This document shows positions 14,165 to 20,211 of a stretch of DNA of 20,211 bases, in pieces. The stretch comes from GCA-003244245 sp038276315 (lineage in GTDB: Bacteria > Actinomycetota > Actinomycetes > Mycobacteriales > Pseudonocardiaceae): assembly GCA_038276315.1 (NCBI GenBank), contig JBBPZY010000030.1, positions 1 to 20,211 on the forward strand, given 5' to 3'. The translations under genes and the position numbers were made by a program. The notes beneath the pieces were generated by a model that was given only the letters and a program-made list of their open reading frames with translations, was not told where the DNA came from and searched no databases. The stretch's first letter is position 1, and every line of letters starts with the position of its first letter.

Positions 14165-14428
14165 TCAGGGCGTGACGGTCGGTCGGTGCCGGCCATGCAG
14201 GGCATCCAGGCGCTGGTGGTACTCCTGCTCGTCGATCTCGCCGCGAGCGAATCGCTCGGCCAGCATCTGTTCCGGGGAGCGCCGGACGGCCGTCGACCGG
14301 TCGTTGCGAGCCACGTACCGGACCAGGGCGACCACCCCGAAAATGACCAGGGCCCAGAAGAGCACCATGCCCAGAGTCATCAGGGCGTAACCCCAACCGC
14401 TCATTCCACTGCCATACCACCACATCAT
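14165..14428 (-). CDS. Small SHOCT-domain membrane protein
   Basis: An 87-residue protein with a Trp/Gly/Met-rich N-terminus (MMWWYGSGMSGWGY), one membrane helix (about 15-41, ALMTLGMVLFWALVIFGVVA), a short basic linker, and a C-terminal SHOCT domain (SPEQMLAERFARGEIDEQEY then HQRLDAL). SHOCT is a short oligomerisation module found at protein ends (family knowledge). The ATG at 14428 has GAGG 7-8 bases ahead. It follows the hibernation factor gene by 46 bases on the same strand and is probably co-transcribed with it. Such small SHOCT membrane proteins are frequent beside actinobacterial stress genes; the exact role is unknown. Confidence 0.88.
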   Translation of the reverse strand: MMWWYGSGMSGWGYALMTLGMVLFWALVIFGVVALVRYVARNDRSTAVRRSPEQMLAERFARGEIDEQEYHQRLDALHGRHRPTVTP

Positions 14429-14474
14429 GTCGGGACCTCATTCTCACTTCTGGAAGGTGCGGGAGCCGCTGGCC

Positions 14475-14951
14475 TTAGGACCGGGCCGTGGTTGGTGTCG
14501 ATATGTCTGCGACCGGAAGTGTGCTGGTGGCCTGGGCGACCGAGGTGGGGGTTCGGTGGCCGTGGTGGACCTGGCGGCGGTCGTGGCTGCGGTGTAGCTG
14601 GGTCTTGAGCTTGCCGAGCGCGGCGGCCAGGGTCGTGTAGAAGTCCGGTCCGCTGGCTTCGGCCCGCACGACGGGGCCGCTGCCCGTGCCGGTGATCTCG
14701 ACCCGCTGGCAGAGTTTGGACTGCCGGTGGTTGTTCTCATGGGATAGCTCGACGTCGAAGTGGTCGATCGTGTCGTCGTAGCGCTGGAGGTGGGCCATCT
14801 TCTCCGCCACGTGCGCCCGGTAGTGCTCGGGCACCTCGACGTTGTGACCGCTGACGATGATGTTCGCGGCCGCGACCCCTGCGCCGTCGGGTCCGTCACT
14901 GCTCAGGGGGACTCGGGCGCCTGGGGTGCTCGCGGGGTCCAACTGCTTCAT
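14475..14951 (-). CDS. hpf: Ribosome hibernation promoting factor, N-terminal (S30AE) domain only
   Basis: A 158-residue relative of long HPF/RaiA. After a Ser/Pro-rich leader, residues about 30-125 form the S30AE domain (IIVSGHNVEVPEHYRAHVAE, RYDDTIDHFDVELSHENN, VEITGTGSGPVVRAEASGPD, ALGKLKTQLHRSHDRRQVHH), which binds the 30S decoding site in the family. The linker HRTPTSVAQAT, normally leading to the ~60-residue C-terminal dimerisation domain, ends instead after about 20 residues in ADISTPTTARS. The dimer domain is absent, so this protein could block ribosomes but probably cannot join 70S particles by itself into 100S dimers (inference). The ATG at 14951 is chosen as the first Met after AAGGGCAGG. 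It is preceded by a strong hairpin after the slipin gene. Confidence 0.88.
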   Translation of the reverse strand: MKQLDPASTPGARVPLSSDGPDGAGVAAANIIVSGHNVEVPEHYRAHVAEKMAHLQRYDDTIDHFDVELSHENNHRQSKLCQRVEITGTGSGPVVRAEASGPDFYTTLAAALGKLKTQLHRSHDRRQVHHGHRTPTSVAQATSTLPVADISTPTTARS

Positions 14952-14985
14952 TCGAGCCTGCCCTTCGTAGATTCCAGGTGAGCGG

Positions 14986-15025
14986 ACTGGGCTGCGCACC
15001 GGTGAGGCTCGGTGCGCAGCCCAGT
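14986..15025 (-). terminator. Strong perfect hairpin after the slipin gene
   Basis: ACTGGGCTGCGCACCG (14986-15001) and its exact inverse complement (15010-15025) form a 16-bp, G+C-rich stem with an 8-base loop. It starts one base past the slipin stop codon and ends 34 bases before the HPF start. There is no T-run, but it fits mycobacterial-type intrinsic termination or 3'-end protection. Confidence 0.8.
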
Positions 15026-15056
15026 GCTAGTTGGATTCGTGTGCTCCGTTCGTTGC
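15026..15056 (-). repeat. Shared 3'-end repeat, copy 2 (end of slipin gene)
   Basis: Inverted partner of the block at 13217-13247: 26 of 31 bases identical, including the stop codon context AACTAGC, with only transitions between the copies. Confidence 0.6.
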
Positions 15057-15881
15057 GGCCAGGTCCACGCGCGTCGGCTTGCTGGCGGTGGTGACCGGTG
15101 CCGGTGGGTTCGCGGCGGCGGTTTCGCGGGCGAGGAAGGAGCCGAGTTCGCCGATGGTGCTCATCAGGGGTGCGGGGAACACGACGGTGGTGTTCTTGTC
15201 GACGCCGATCTCGACCAGGCTTTGCAGGTTACGGAGCTGCAGCGCGAGGGGGTGGGCCATCATGATGTCTGAGGCGTCACCGAGCGCGGCGGCGGCCAGG
15301 GACTCGCCCTCAGCGTTGATGATCTTCGCGCGCTTCTCCCGTTCGGCCTCGGCTTGGCGGGCCATGGCCCGTTTCATGCTGTCCGGTAGTTGGATGTCTT
15401 TCAGTTCCACCAGGGTCACTTCCACACCCCAGTCGACGGTGCTGACGTCGAGGATTTCGCGGATGTCGAGGTTGATGCGGTCGGTTTCGGACAGCGTTTC
15501 ATCGAGGGTGTGTTGACCGACGACCTTCCGCAACGTGGTCTGGGCGATCTGGTCGATCGCGGCGTAAACGTTTTCGATCGCGACGACCGACTTCACCGCG
15601 TCGACCACCCGGAAGTACGCCACCGCCGAGACGTCGACGCTGACGTTGTCGCGGGTGATGATGCCCTGGGATTGGATCGGCATCGTGATGATCCGCAGCG
15701 ACACCCGATGCAGTACGTCGACAAACGGGATAATCATCCGCAGTCCTGGTTCGCGTATGCCCAGTACCCGGCCCAGCCGGAACAGCACACCCTGCTCATA
15801 CTGCTTGATGATCTTGAGTGCGAGTGCCAGTGGCAGAAGGACGACGACGGCGAGAACGATGATCAGAATGCTCAGGTTCAT
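15027..15881 (-). CDS. Slipin/stomatin-like SPFH-domain membrane protein
   Basis: A 284-residue membrane scaffold protein. One N-terminal membrane helix (NLSILIIVLAVVVLLPLALA) leads into the SPFH domain (IIKQYEQGVLFRLGRVLGIR, PGLRMIIPFVD, DVSAVAYFRVVDAVKSV, LRKVVGQHTLDETLSETDRI), a coiled-coil (MKRAMARQAEAEREKRAKII then NAEGES), and the conserved DIMMAHPLALQLRNLQSLVE end. Slipins organise membrane microdomains and often pair with NfeD proteases; no nfeD gene is seen here. The ATG at 15881 has GAGGA 6 bases upstream; an in-frame TTG at 15893 overlaps that site and is rejected. The C-terminal tail ends AATNGAHESN, nearly identical to the end of the universal stress protein. A perfect hairpin follows. 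Confidence 0.93.
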   Translation of the reverse strand: MNLSILIIVLAVVVLLPLALALKIIKQYEQGVLFRLGRVLGIREPGLRMIIPFVDVLHRVSLRIITMPIQSQGIITRDNVSVDVSAVAYFRVVDAVKSVVAIENVYAAIDQIAQTTLRKVVGQHTLDETLSETDRINLDIREILDVSTVDWGVEVTLVELKDIQLPDSMKRAMARQAEAEREKRAKIINAEGESLAAAALGDASDIMMAHPLALQLRNLQSLVEIGVDKNTTVVFPAPLMSTIGELGSFLARETAAANPPAPVTTASKPTRVDLAATNGAHESN

Positions 15882-16126
15882 GGTGTTCCTCAAAAAAAGT
15901 ATTCAGCCGGCGATCCTGCAGGCACGATGCTGAGGTCAAACAAGGGTTGCCATGGGAGCCTCGATCCAGGCCCGCATCGGGGCCAACCGCTGATCGCCAG
16001 GGGCGAGGCCGGCGTGGAAGCCGGCGTGCGAAAGACCCTCGGTGACACCAATGGTACTCCGCAATGGGGCCCGTCATGGTCTGCTCACCGGCATCAACGC
16101 CCAACGTTGCCGCGTATTCGCGGAGG
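15882..16126. other. Intergenic region upstream of the slipin gene
   Basis: 245 bases with no supported gene. The minus-strand end has an unusual run of seven T before GAGGAACACC and the slipin ATG. The slipin promoter must lie here unless it is read through from the DUF1269-like gene; no clear -10/-35 pair is identified. Confidence 0.5.
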
Positions 16127-16378
16127 CTACGAGGCTTGTGGTGCCGAGCTGTGGTGGTCGATGCGGTGGTGGTCGGTGTGCGTCAGCAGCTCACGAGCCT
16201 GTTGAACCTCGTTGGGTGTGCCGTGCGCGATGACGAGGAACCGGTTGGCGCGCAGGTCGGCCGCATATTTCGGCACCCCGTCCTTGGGGATCCCGACGCT
16301 GGTGAGTGCTCCGCCGAGGGCACCGACTACGGCGTCGGGTACCTGGTCAAGTTCAGTTCGATCCATCTCGATGCTCAA
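16127..16378 (-). CDS. Small DUF1269-like (general stress, membrane-associated) protein, TTG start
   Basis: An 83-residue product whose core, GALTSVGIPKDGVPKYAADL then RANRFLVIAHGTPNEVQQAR, matches the C-terminal alpha/beta part of DUF1269/general-stress proteins (typically GALxxxGIP...Y...V..G..LV). The glycine-zipper membrane half that usually precedes it is absent, so it is either a short paralogue or an N-terminally truncated copy. The start is TTG at 16378, because GAGGAG (16385-16390) sits exactly 6 bases ahead. The ATG at 16366 would leave that site 18 bases away. It begins 37 bases after the molybdoenzyme stop and is probably its co-transcribed partner. The His-rich tail (HTDHHRIDHH) could bind metal. 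Confidence 0.7.
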   Translation of the reverse strand: MSIEMDRTELDQVPDAVVGALGGALTSVGIPKDGVPKYAADLRANRFLVIAHGTPNEVQQARELLTHTDHHRIDHHSSAPQAS

Positions 16379-16384
16379 AGCGGT

Positions 16385-16390
16385 CTCCTC
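16385..16390 (-). promoter_or_regulatory. Shine-Dalgarno GAGGAG deciding a TTG start
   Basis: GAGGAG on the minus strand, 6 bases before TTG at 16378, places the start of the DUF1269-like gene at TTG rather than at the ATG four codons later. Confidence 0.7.
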
Positions 16391-16415
16391 TGTGGGTGGT
16401 CGTGGTGAGTGGATT

Positions 16416-18254
16416 TCAGATGGTTTGTCGGTAGCCGAAGAACTCGTGGTCCTGGTTGTAGCCGCCGTAGCCGCCGCCGATCTCGGAGAAGTGCGCAACG
16501 AATTCCAGACCCTTGATCCACTTGACTTGTTTGAAGCCGAGTTGGGTCTCGTTGCGCAGCCGAAGCGGTGCGCCGTGGCCGAAGGACAATGGCGCACCGT
16601 TCATGTCGTAGGCCAACATCGTGAGGTGGTAGCTCATCTGTTCGATGGGGTGTGCGTCGTAATAGATTCCCTCATCCGGGCCGTCGCCGAGGGAGTAGAA
16701 CACGACCCACTTCGCCTCGGGTTGTGGTGTGACCAGGTCCATGATGGTCCGCATCGACACTCCACCCCATTTGGCGATGCCCGACCACCCCTGGATGCAG
16801 AAGTGCTGGGTGATCTGCTCCTGGTAGGGCAGCGCCCGCAGCTGGACCAGATCGAGGTCGACAGGGTGCTCGACCAGGCCGTTGATCCGCAGCCGGTAGT
16901 CGGCGAAGTTGCCCGCCAGCAGCGCGGTGTACTCCGGTGAGTCGGGGTACTGGCCGTTGTGCCAGAAGTAGGGCGAGATGTCGCGCTCGGTGTACTCGCC
17001 GGGGGTGGTGTCGAGGTGTTCGAAAAGCCGTTGCGCCGGGCCGATCAGCGCGAACCCGACCCGTTGCACCACCCGGGGGTGTCGCAGGGTGAACGGGGTC
17101 GCGGCGACCCAGCCGACGATGACCACCACCATCGAGGCGGCGAAGACCCAGAAGCCGACCCAGCTGTCGGTGTTGCGCGCGGCGTACATGTGGTTGAGGT
17201 TGATCAGCATGCTCGTCATGAACACCAGCGCGACGTGAAAGACGATGAACACCAGGAAGTAGCAGAGCACGAGGAAGTGCAGGGAGCGGGCCAGCTGGAT
17301 GGAGAACACCTTGCTGATCGGTTTGAACCTGGTGGACAACGCTGGTGACATGCCCAGGCCGGTGATCAGCGCGAGCGGGGCGGCCACGAAGATCGTGATG
17401 AAGTAGGCGATCAGCTGCATGCCGTTGTAGGCCACCCACCCGTTCTCGGTTGGCCAGTTCAGCGACAGGTACTGGATCATCACCGACAGCGCGTTGGGGA
17501 ACACCGCCCAGCTGGTCGGTATCACGTGGCGCCACTGCCCGGTGGCGAACAGCAAGACGTAGAAAACCACGCCGTTGAGCAACCACAGGGTGTCGGTGCC
17601 CAGGTGCCACCAGCGGGCCAGCCCGATGGAGTGCCGGATCCCCGGCAGGCCAACCTGACCGGGCAGGCTGATCGAGTCCTTCTTCGCCGTCCACAGCGGA
17701 TTGGCGGGAACGGGTTTCTGGATGCGAAACCAGTCCCGGCCCGGGGTGCTGTGCCGGGTCCAGTACAGCCGCGGGTGATCGGAGAGGATCTGCACCCCGG
17801 ATCGGATGATGAAGATCAGGAAGAACAGGTTGAGGAAATGCTGCCAGCCCACCCACGCCGGAAAGCCGGCATTTGCCTGCGCATTGGGTGGATAGACGGT
17901 GCCGGGGTAGCGCTGGATGAACTGCTGCACCGACGGGGTGTGCCGCAGGCCCTTCGCGGCCGCCACCGCGACGATCAGGATCACGAACCCGATCGGGAGC
18001 AGCCACAGCAGGTTGAACCAACGGCTGCGCCCGACCCGCACCCGGGGGGCGATCCCGTCTACCTGCGGCACCGAGCCGGCCCAGGTGAGCGGATCAACAA
18101 TATCCTCGCCCAGCGTCAACTGTGTCCGGAAGCTGCGCATCGTCGCCGGTGAGACGCTCGACGGGGCGGGAGCGGGCAGATCCGCGGGGGCGGGCTCCCG
18201 ATGCATGCCGTTGCTGCCGGGGTGGTCCCAGCTGCCCGGGTTCGGTTTCTCCAT
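16416..18254 (-). CDS. Cytochrome b561-like / sulfite-oxidase-type molybdopterin oxidoreductase fusion
   Basis: A 612-residue membrane protein. After a Pro/Ala-rich cytoplasmic start, about six membrane helices follow (LLWLLPIGFVILIVAVAAA, FLNLFFLIFIIRSGVQIL, LLNGVVFYVLLFATG, LIAYFITIFVAAPLALITGL, HFLVLCYFLVFIVFHVALVF, FWVFAASMVVVIVGWVAA) with several His suited to bind heme, as in formate-dehydrogenase gamma/cytochrome b561 subunits. From about residue 430 it becomes a sulfite-oxidase-type domain, with the Mo-ligand Cys in HFCIQGWSGIAKWGGV and the late signature PLRLRNETQLGFKQVKWIKG. It would pass electrons between the quinone pool and an unknown substrate. The ATG at 18254 has GGTGGA 7 bases ahead. 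It follows glucose dehydrogenase by 24 bases in an operon. No Tat signal is visible; the topology decides which side the Mo domain is on. Confidence 0.9.
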   Translation of the reverse strand: MEKPNPGSWDHPGSNGMHREPAPADLPAPAPSSVSPATMRSFRTQLTLGEDIVDPLTWAGSVPQVDGIAPRVRVGRSRWFNLLWLLPIGFVILIVAVAAAKGLRHTPSVQQFIQRYPGTVYPPNAQANAGFPAWVGWQHFLNLFFLIFIIRSGVQILSDHPRLYWTRHSTPGRDWFRIQKPVPANPLWTAKKDSISLPGQVGLPGIRHSIGLARWWHLGTDTLWLLNGVVFYVLLFATGQWRHVIPTSWAVFPNALSVMIQYLSLNWPTENGWVAYNGMQLIAYFITIFVAAPLALITGLGMSPALSTRFKPISKVFSIQLARSLHFLVLCYFLVFIVFHVALVFMTSMLINLNHMYAARNTDSWVGFWVFAASMVVVIVGWVAATPFTLRHPRVVQRVGFALIGPAQRLFEHLDTTPGEYTERDISPYFWHNGQYPDSPEYTALLAGNFADYRLRINGLVEHPVDLDLVQLRALPYQEQITQHFCIQGWSGIAKWGGVSMRTIMDLVTPQPEAKWVVFYSLGDGPDEGIYYDAHPIEQMSYHLTMLAYDMNGAPLSFGHGAPLRLRNETQLGFKQVKWIKGLEFVAHFSEIGGGYGGYNQDHEFFGYRQTI

Positions 18255-18278
18255 TACTGCGTCCACCCCGTCGGCTGG

Positions 18279-19325
18279 TCAGGTGTTCAGGTCGACGACG
18301 ACTTTGACGTCGTCGTCGTTCTTGTGCAGGGCGTCGGCGAAACCGCTCATCGGGACCCGTCGGGTGATCAGGCGCTCCAGCCAGCGGCGGTCGGCTTTGG
18401 CCAGGGCGTCGGCGGCCTGTTGGTAGTGGCGCCGGCCGGCGTTGACCGAACCGAACAGCACCGTGTTCTCCAGCACCATCGCCTTGTTCAGCTGGTCCAG
18501 GCCGATGGCCACGGTGCGGGTGCCCGAGGAGATGCCGGTCAGGCAGATGACCGCGTCGGGGGCGACGACCTCGGCGAGTTCGAAGACCAGCGGTCCGTGG
18601 CCGGTGCATTCGATCACCACGTCGGGGGTGACGCCGATGTCTGTGACGTCGCCGGTGTGAAACGTCGCACCGAGGCCGGCGACCAGCTGCGCCTTGGGTC
18701 CGGCGTCGCTGCGGTCGAGCACGTGGACCTGCAGCCCCCGCTGCACACCGAGCAGGGCGGCGAACAGGCCGATCGGGCCGGCGCCGGTGACCAGGGCGAC
18801 GGTGGGCCGCCAGGTGGCACGGGTGAAGATCCGATCAGTCTGTTCCCAGGCCTTGGCCAGCACCGACGCCGGTTCGAGCAGCACCCCGCAGTCGCCCAGG
18901 CTGGGGTCGAGGCGGATGGCGAAGTCGGGTTCGACGCGCCAGAGTTGAGCGCCGTATCCGTCGAGTTCCTTGATACCGCGCTCGGTGTACTTGCCGTTGC
19001 GACAGAAGTCCCACTCACCGGCAGAGCACGGTCCGCAGGGCACCGGGTCGGGACGGCGCACGATCCCGGCGACCAGGTCTCCCGCAGTGAATCCGCTGCC
19101 GGTAGGGGCCTCAACGACGGTGCCCAGCGACTCGTGACCGATCACCAACCGATCCCGTCCCGGCGGTGGCCAGCCATAGCCGTTGTCGACGATGTCGACA
19201 TCGGTGCCGCAGATGCCCAGCAACCGTCCGGCCACCAGCAGGGTCCCCGACTCGGGTTGCGGGTCGGGCAGGTCGCTGACCTGCACCTGCTCGGGCTTAC
19301 CGGGCACCACGGTGATCGCCTTCAC
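18279..19325 (-). CDS. gdh: Zinc-dependent glucose 1-dehydrogenase (MDR superfamily)
   Basis: Oxidises glucose (or a similar aldose) to the lactone with NAD(P)+, a 348-residue medium-chain dehydrogenase. It starts KAITVVPGKPEQVQV; catalytic-zinc residues lie in GICGTD and IGHESLG; a structural-zinc loop has CGPCSAGEWDFC, with only three obvious Cys; the glucose-dehydrogenase-type GVLLEPASVLAKAWEQ follows; and the nucleotide site is GAGPIGLFAALLG. The GTG at 19325 is chosen because GAGGAG lies 9 bases ahead. The ATG at 19334 directly abuts that site and would add three residues. It sits between a sugar porter and the molybdoenzyme, suggesting uptake and direct oxidation of glucose, feeding gluconate to Gnd after phosphorylation (inference). 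Exact substrate unproven. Confidence 0.88.
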   Translation of the reverse strand: MKAITVVPGKPEQVQVSDLPDPQPESGTLLVAGRLLGICGTDVDIVDNGYGWPPPGRDRLVIGHESLGTVVEAPTGSGFTAGDLVAGIVRRPDPVPCGPCSAGEWDFCRNGKYTERGIKELDGYGAQLWRVEPDFAIRLDPSLGDCGVLLEPASVLAKAWEQTDRIFTRATWRPTVALVTGAGPIGLFAALLGVQRGLQVHVLDRSDAGPKAQLVAGLGATFHTGDVTDIGVTPDVVIECTGHGPLVFELAEVVAPDAVICLTGISSGTRTVAIGLDQLNKAMVLENTVLFGSVNAGRRHYQQAADALAKADRRWLERLITRRVPMSGFADALHKNDDDVKVVVDLNT

Positions 19326-19392
19326 GCCAGTCATCTCCTCACTGCTCGGTCGACGGAGGTCGTGCCAGGATGAAGTGGCCACGGGTAGGCGT

Positions 19393-20211
19393 TCACGATG
19401 CGGCCTGGCTCATCGCGCCGTGCGGCAGGCCTAGCTCACGCTCGATCTCCGGCAGGGTGCGGTTCTTGGTCTCGGGCACCTGCCGGTAGAAGTAGACGAG
19501 CGCCACCAGGGTCAGGAAACCGAACAGGAAGAACGTGCCGTCATCGCCGATCGCGGCGAGCAGGCTGAGGAACGAGACGGTGACCACGAAGTTCGCGCCC
19601 CAGTTGGCGATGGTGGCCACGCTCATCGCCTGACCGCGGATCTTGACCGGGTAGATCTCGCTGATCAGCAGCCAGAACACCGGGCCCAGACCGACCGCGA
19701 ACGACCCGGTGTAGACGAACAACCCGATGATCGCGACGACGGCACCCAGGCCGTGCAGCTGACTTCCGCCGATGAGGAAAGTCAGCGCGAGCAGCAGCAT
19801 GCCGACCGCCATGCCGGTGGTGCCGCTGAGCAGCAGTGGACGGCGGCCGGTGCGGTCGAGCAGCCAGATCGCGACCAGCGTCATGCTCACATTGACGACG
19901 CCGAAGCCGACGTTGGCCAGGAGCGCGGCGGAGTGCCCGAACCCGGCGGACGACAGCAGCGTCGGCGCGTAATAGATGATCGTGTTGATGCCGGTGATCT
20001 GTTGAAAGATCGCCAACGCGATCCCGATGGTCAGCGCGTGGCGGATCTTCGGGTTGAGCAGGTCGCGGGCGGTGGACGTGCGCCGGGACAACTCGCGGAC
20101 CTCGGCGATTTCGGCGTCGATGTCGCTGTCGGCGCGGACCTGCTCGAGGACCGCTCGGGCCTCGTCCTCGCGTCCCTGACCGACCAGCCAGTGCGGGCTC
20201 TCATGCTGAAA
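19393..20211 (-). CDS. Sugar porter, major facilitator superfamily (5' end beyond window)
   Basis: The last 272 residues of a proton-sugar symporter-type transporter, open to the right edge. The visible part starts in the central loop (SPHWLVGQGREDEARAVLEQ) and contains helices 7-12, with the sugar-porter motifs FQQITGINTIIYYAPTLL, DRTGRRPLLLSG, GPVFWLLISEIYPVKIRGQA and the C-terminal PETKNRTLPEIE. Homology to the XylE/GLUT class suggests a hexose or pentose substrate (family knowledge). It lies 67 bases upstream of glucose dehydrogenase on the same strand and is probably the first or an early gene of that operon. An apparent start at 20091 is only an internal TTG; the frame continues with clear family sequence. 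Confidence 0.92.
   Translation of the reverse strand, partial: FQHESPHWLVGQGREDEARAVLEQVRADSDIDAEIAEVRELSRRTSTARDLLNPKIRHALTIGIALAIFQQITGINTIIYYAPTLLSSAGFGHSAALLANVGFGVVNVSMTLVAIWLLDRTGRRPLLLSGTTGMAVGMLLLALTFLIGGSQLHGLGAVVAIIGLFVYTGSFAVGLGPVFWLLISEIYPVKIRGQAMSVATIANWGANFVVTVSFLSLLAAIGDDGTFFLFGFLTLVALVYFYRQVPETKNRTLPEIERELGLPHGAMSQAAS

Noticed and set aside
4822..14999. DosR-type palindromic boxes upstream of the dormancy-like genes
   Set aside because: The gene set (Acg, Usp, HPF) invites them, but I found no convincing GGGAC...GTCCC palindrome in the intergenic regions read by eye; a matrix scan would be needed to exclude weak sites.
16672..18021. 449-codon minus-strand frame inside the molybdoenzyme gene
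   Set aside because: It is an out-of-frame shadow rich in Pro/Arg/His; the main frame has the membrane helices and the Mo-ligand motif.
1..20211. CRISPR array, prophage modules, toxin-antitoxin pair
   Set aside because: No spaced direct repeats, no phage structural or integrase genes, and no recognisable toxin or antitoxin families were seen.

Overview
The window is high-GC actinobacterial DNA, most likely from a mycobacterium (Mycolicibacterium/Mycobacterium or a close relative). The evidence is a very strong G/C third-position bias, GTG/TTG starts, an Acg-type nitroreductase, a family-5 uracil-DNA glycosylase, and a zwf/gnd pair resembling the mycobacterial zwf1/gnd2 pair. These are family-level recognitions from reading the sequence, not database results.

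Layout. (1) 1-4602, minus strand: a tightly coupled sugar-phosphate operon, read in the order pgi (stand-alone, Tal-Pgi type), gnd, HAD phosphatase, zwf (runs off the left edge). A possible leader ORF precedes it. (2) 4833-4976: a promoter/operator candidate and a long imperfect hairpin separate this operon from the next. (3) 5043-7939, minus: a four-gene overlapping operon of STAS protein, hemerythrin with a C-terminal encapsulin-loading peptide, encapsulin shell, and Acg-type nitroreductase. A 29-bp element upstream of it matches 25 of 29 positions of the element upstream of the pgi operon. (4) 8052-10520: a divergent GAF-ANTAR regulator, UdgB-type uracil-DNA glycosylase (minus), a small unknown gene with a near-leaderless promoter, and a DUF1003 membrane protein. 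(5) 10521-12341: about 1.8 kb with no convincing intact gene, holding a MarR-like scrap, an A+T-richer patch and an ISL3-like transposase remnant. (6) 12342-13246, plus: DUF488 gene coupled to a universal stress protein. (7) 13297-14056: two decayed genes facing each other, folE and a DUF6544-like gene. (8) 14165-15881, minus: SHOCT membrane protein, short ribosome hibernation factor, strong hairpin, slipin/SPFH protein. (9) 16127-20211, minus: sugar transporter (partial), MDR glucose dehydrogenase, cytochrome b/sulfite-oxidase-like molybdoenzyme fusion, and a small DUF1269-like protein with a TTG start.

How it fits together (inference): the locus looks like an accessory stress/dormancy island. 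Carbon enters through a sugar porter and is oxidised by glucose dehydrogenase or by the Pgi/Zwf/Gnd route, which supplies reducing power. An encapsulin nanocompartment loaded with hemerythrin, a flavin nitroreductase, a membrane molybdoenzyme, a universal stress protein, a ribosome hibernation factor and a DNA-repair glycosylase handle redox stress and quiescence. The shared 29-bp element suggests that the carbon operon and the encapsulin operon respond to the same signal. The middle of the island is eroding: several genes are internally deleted, truncated or frameshifted (STAS, HPF, folE, DUF6544-like, transposase).
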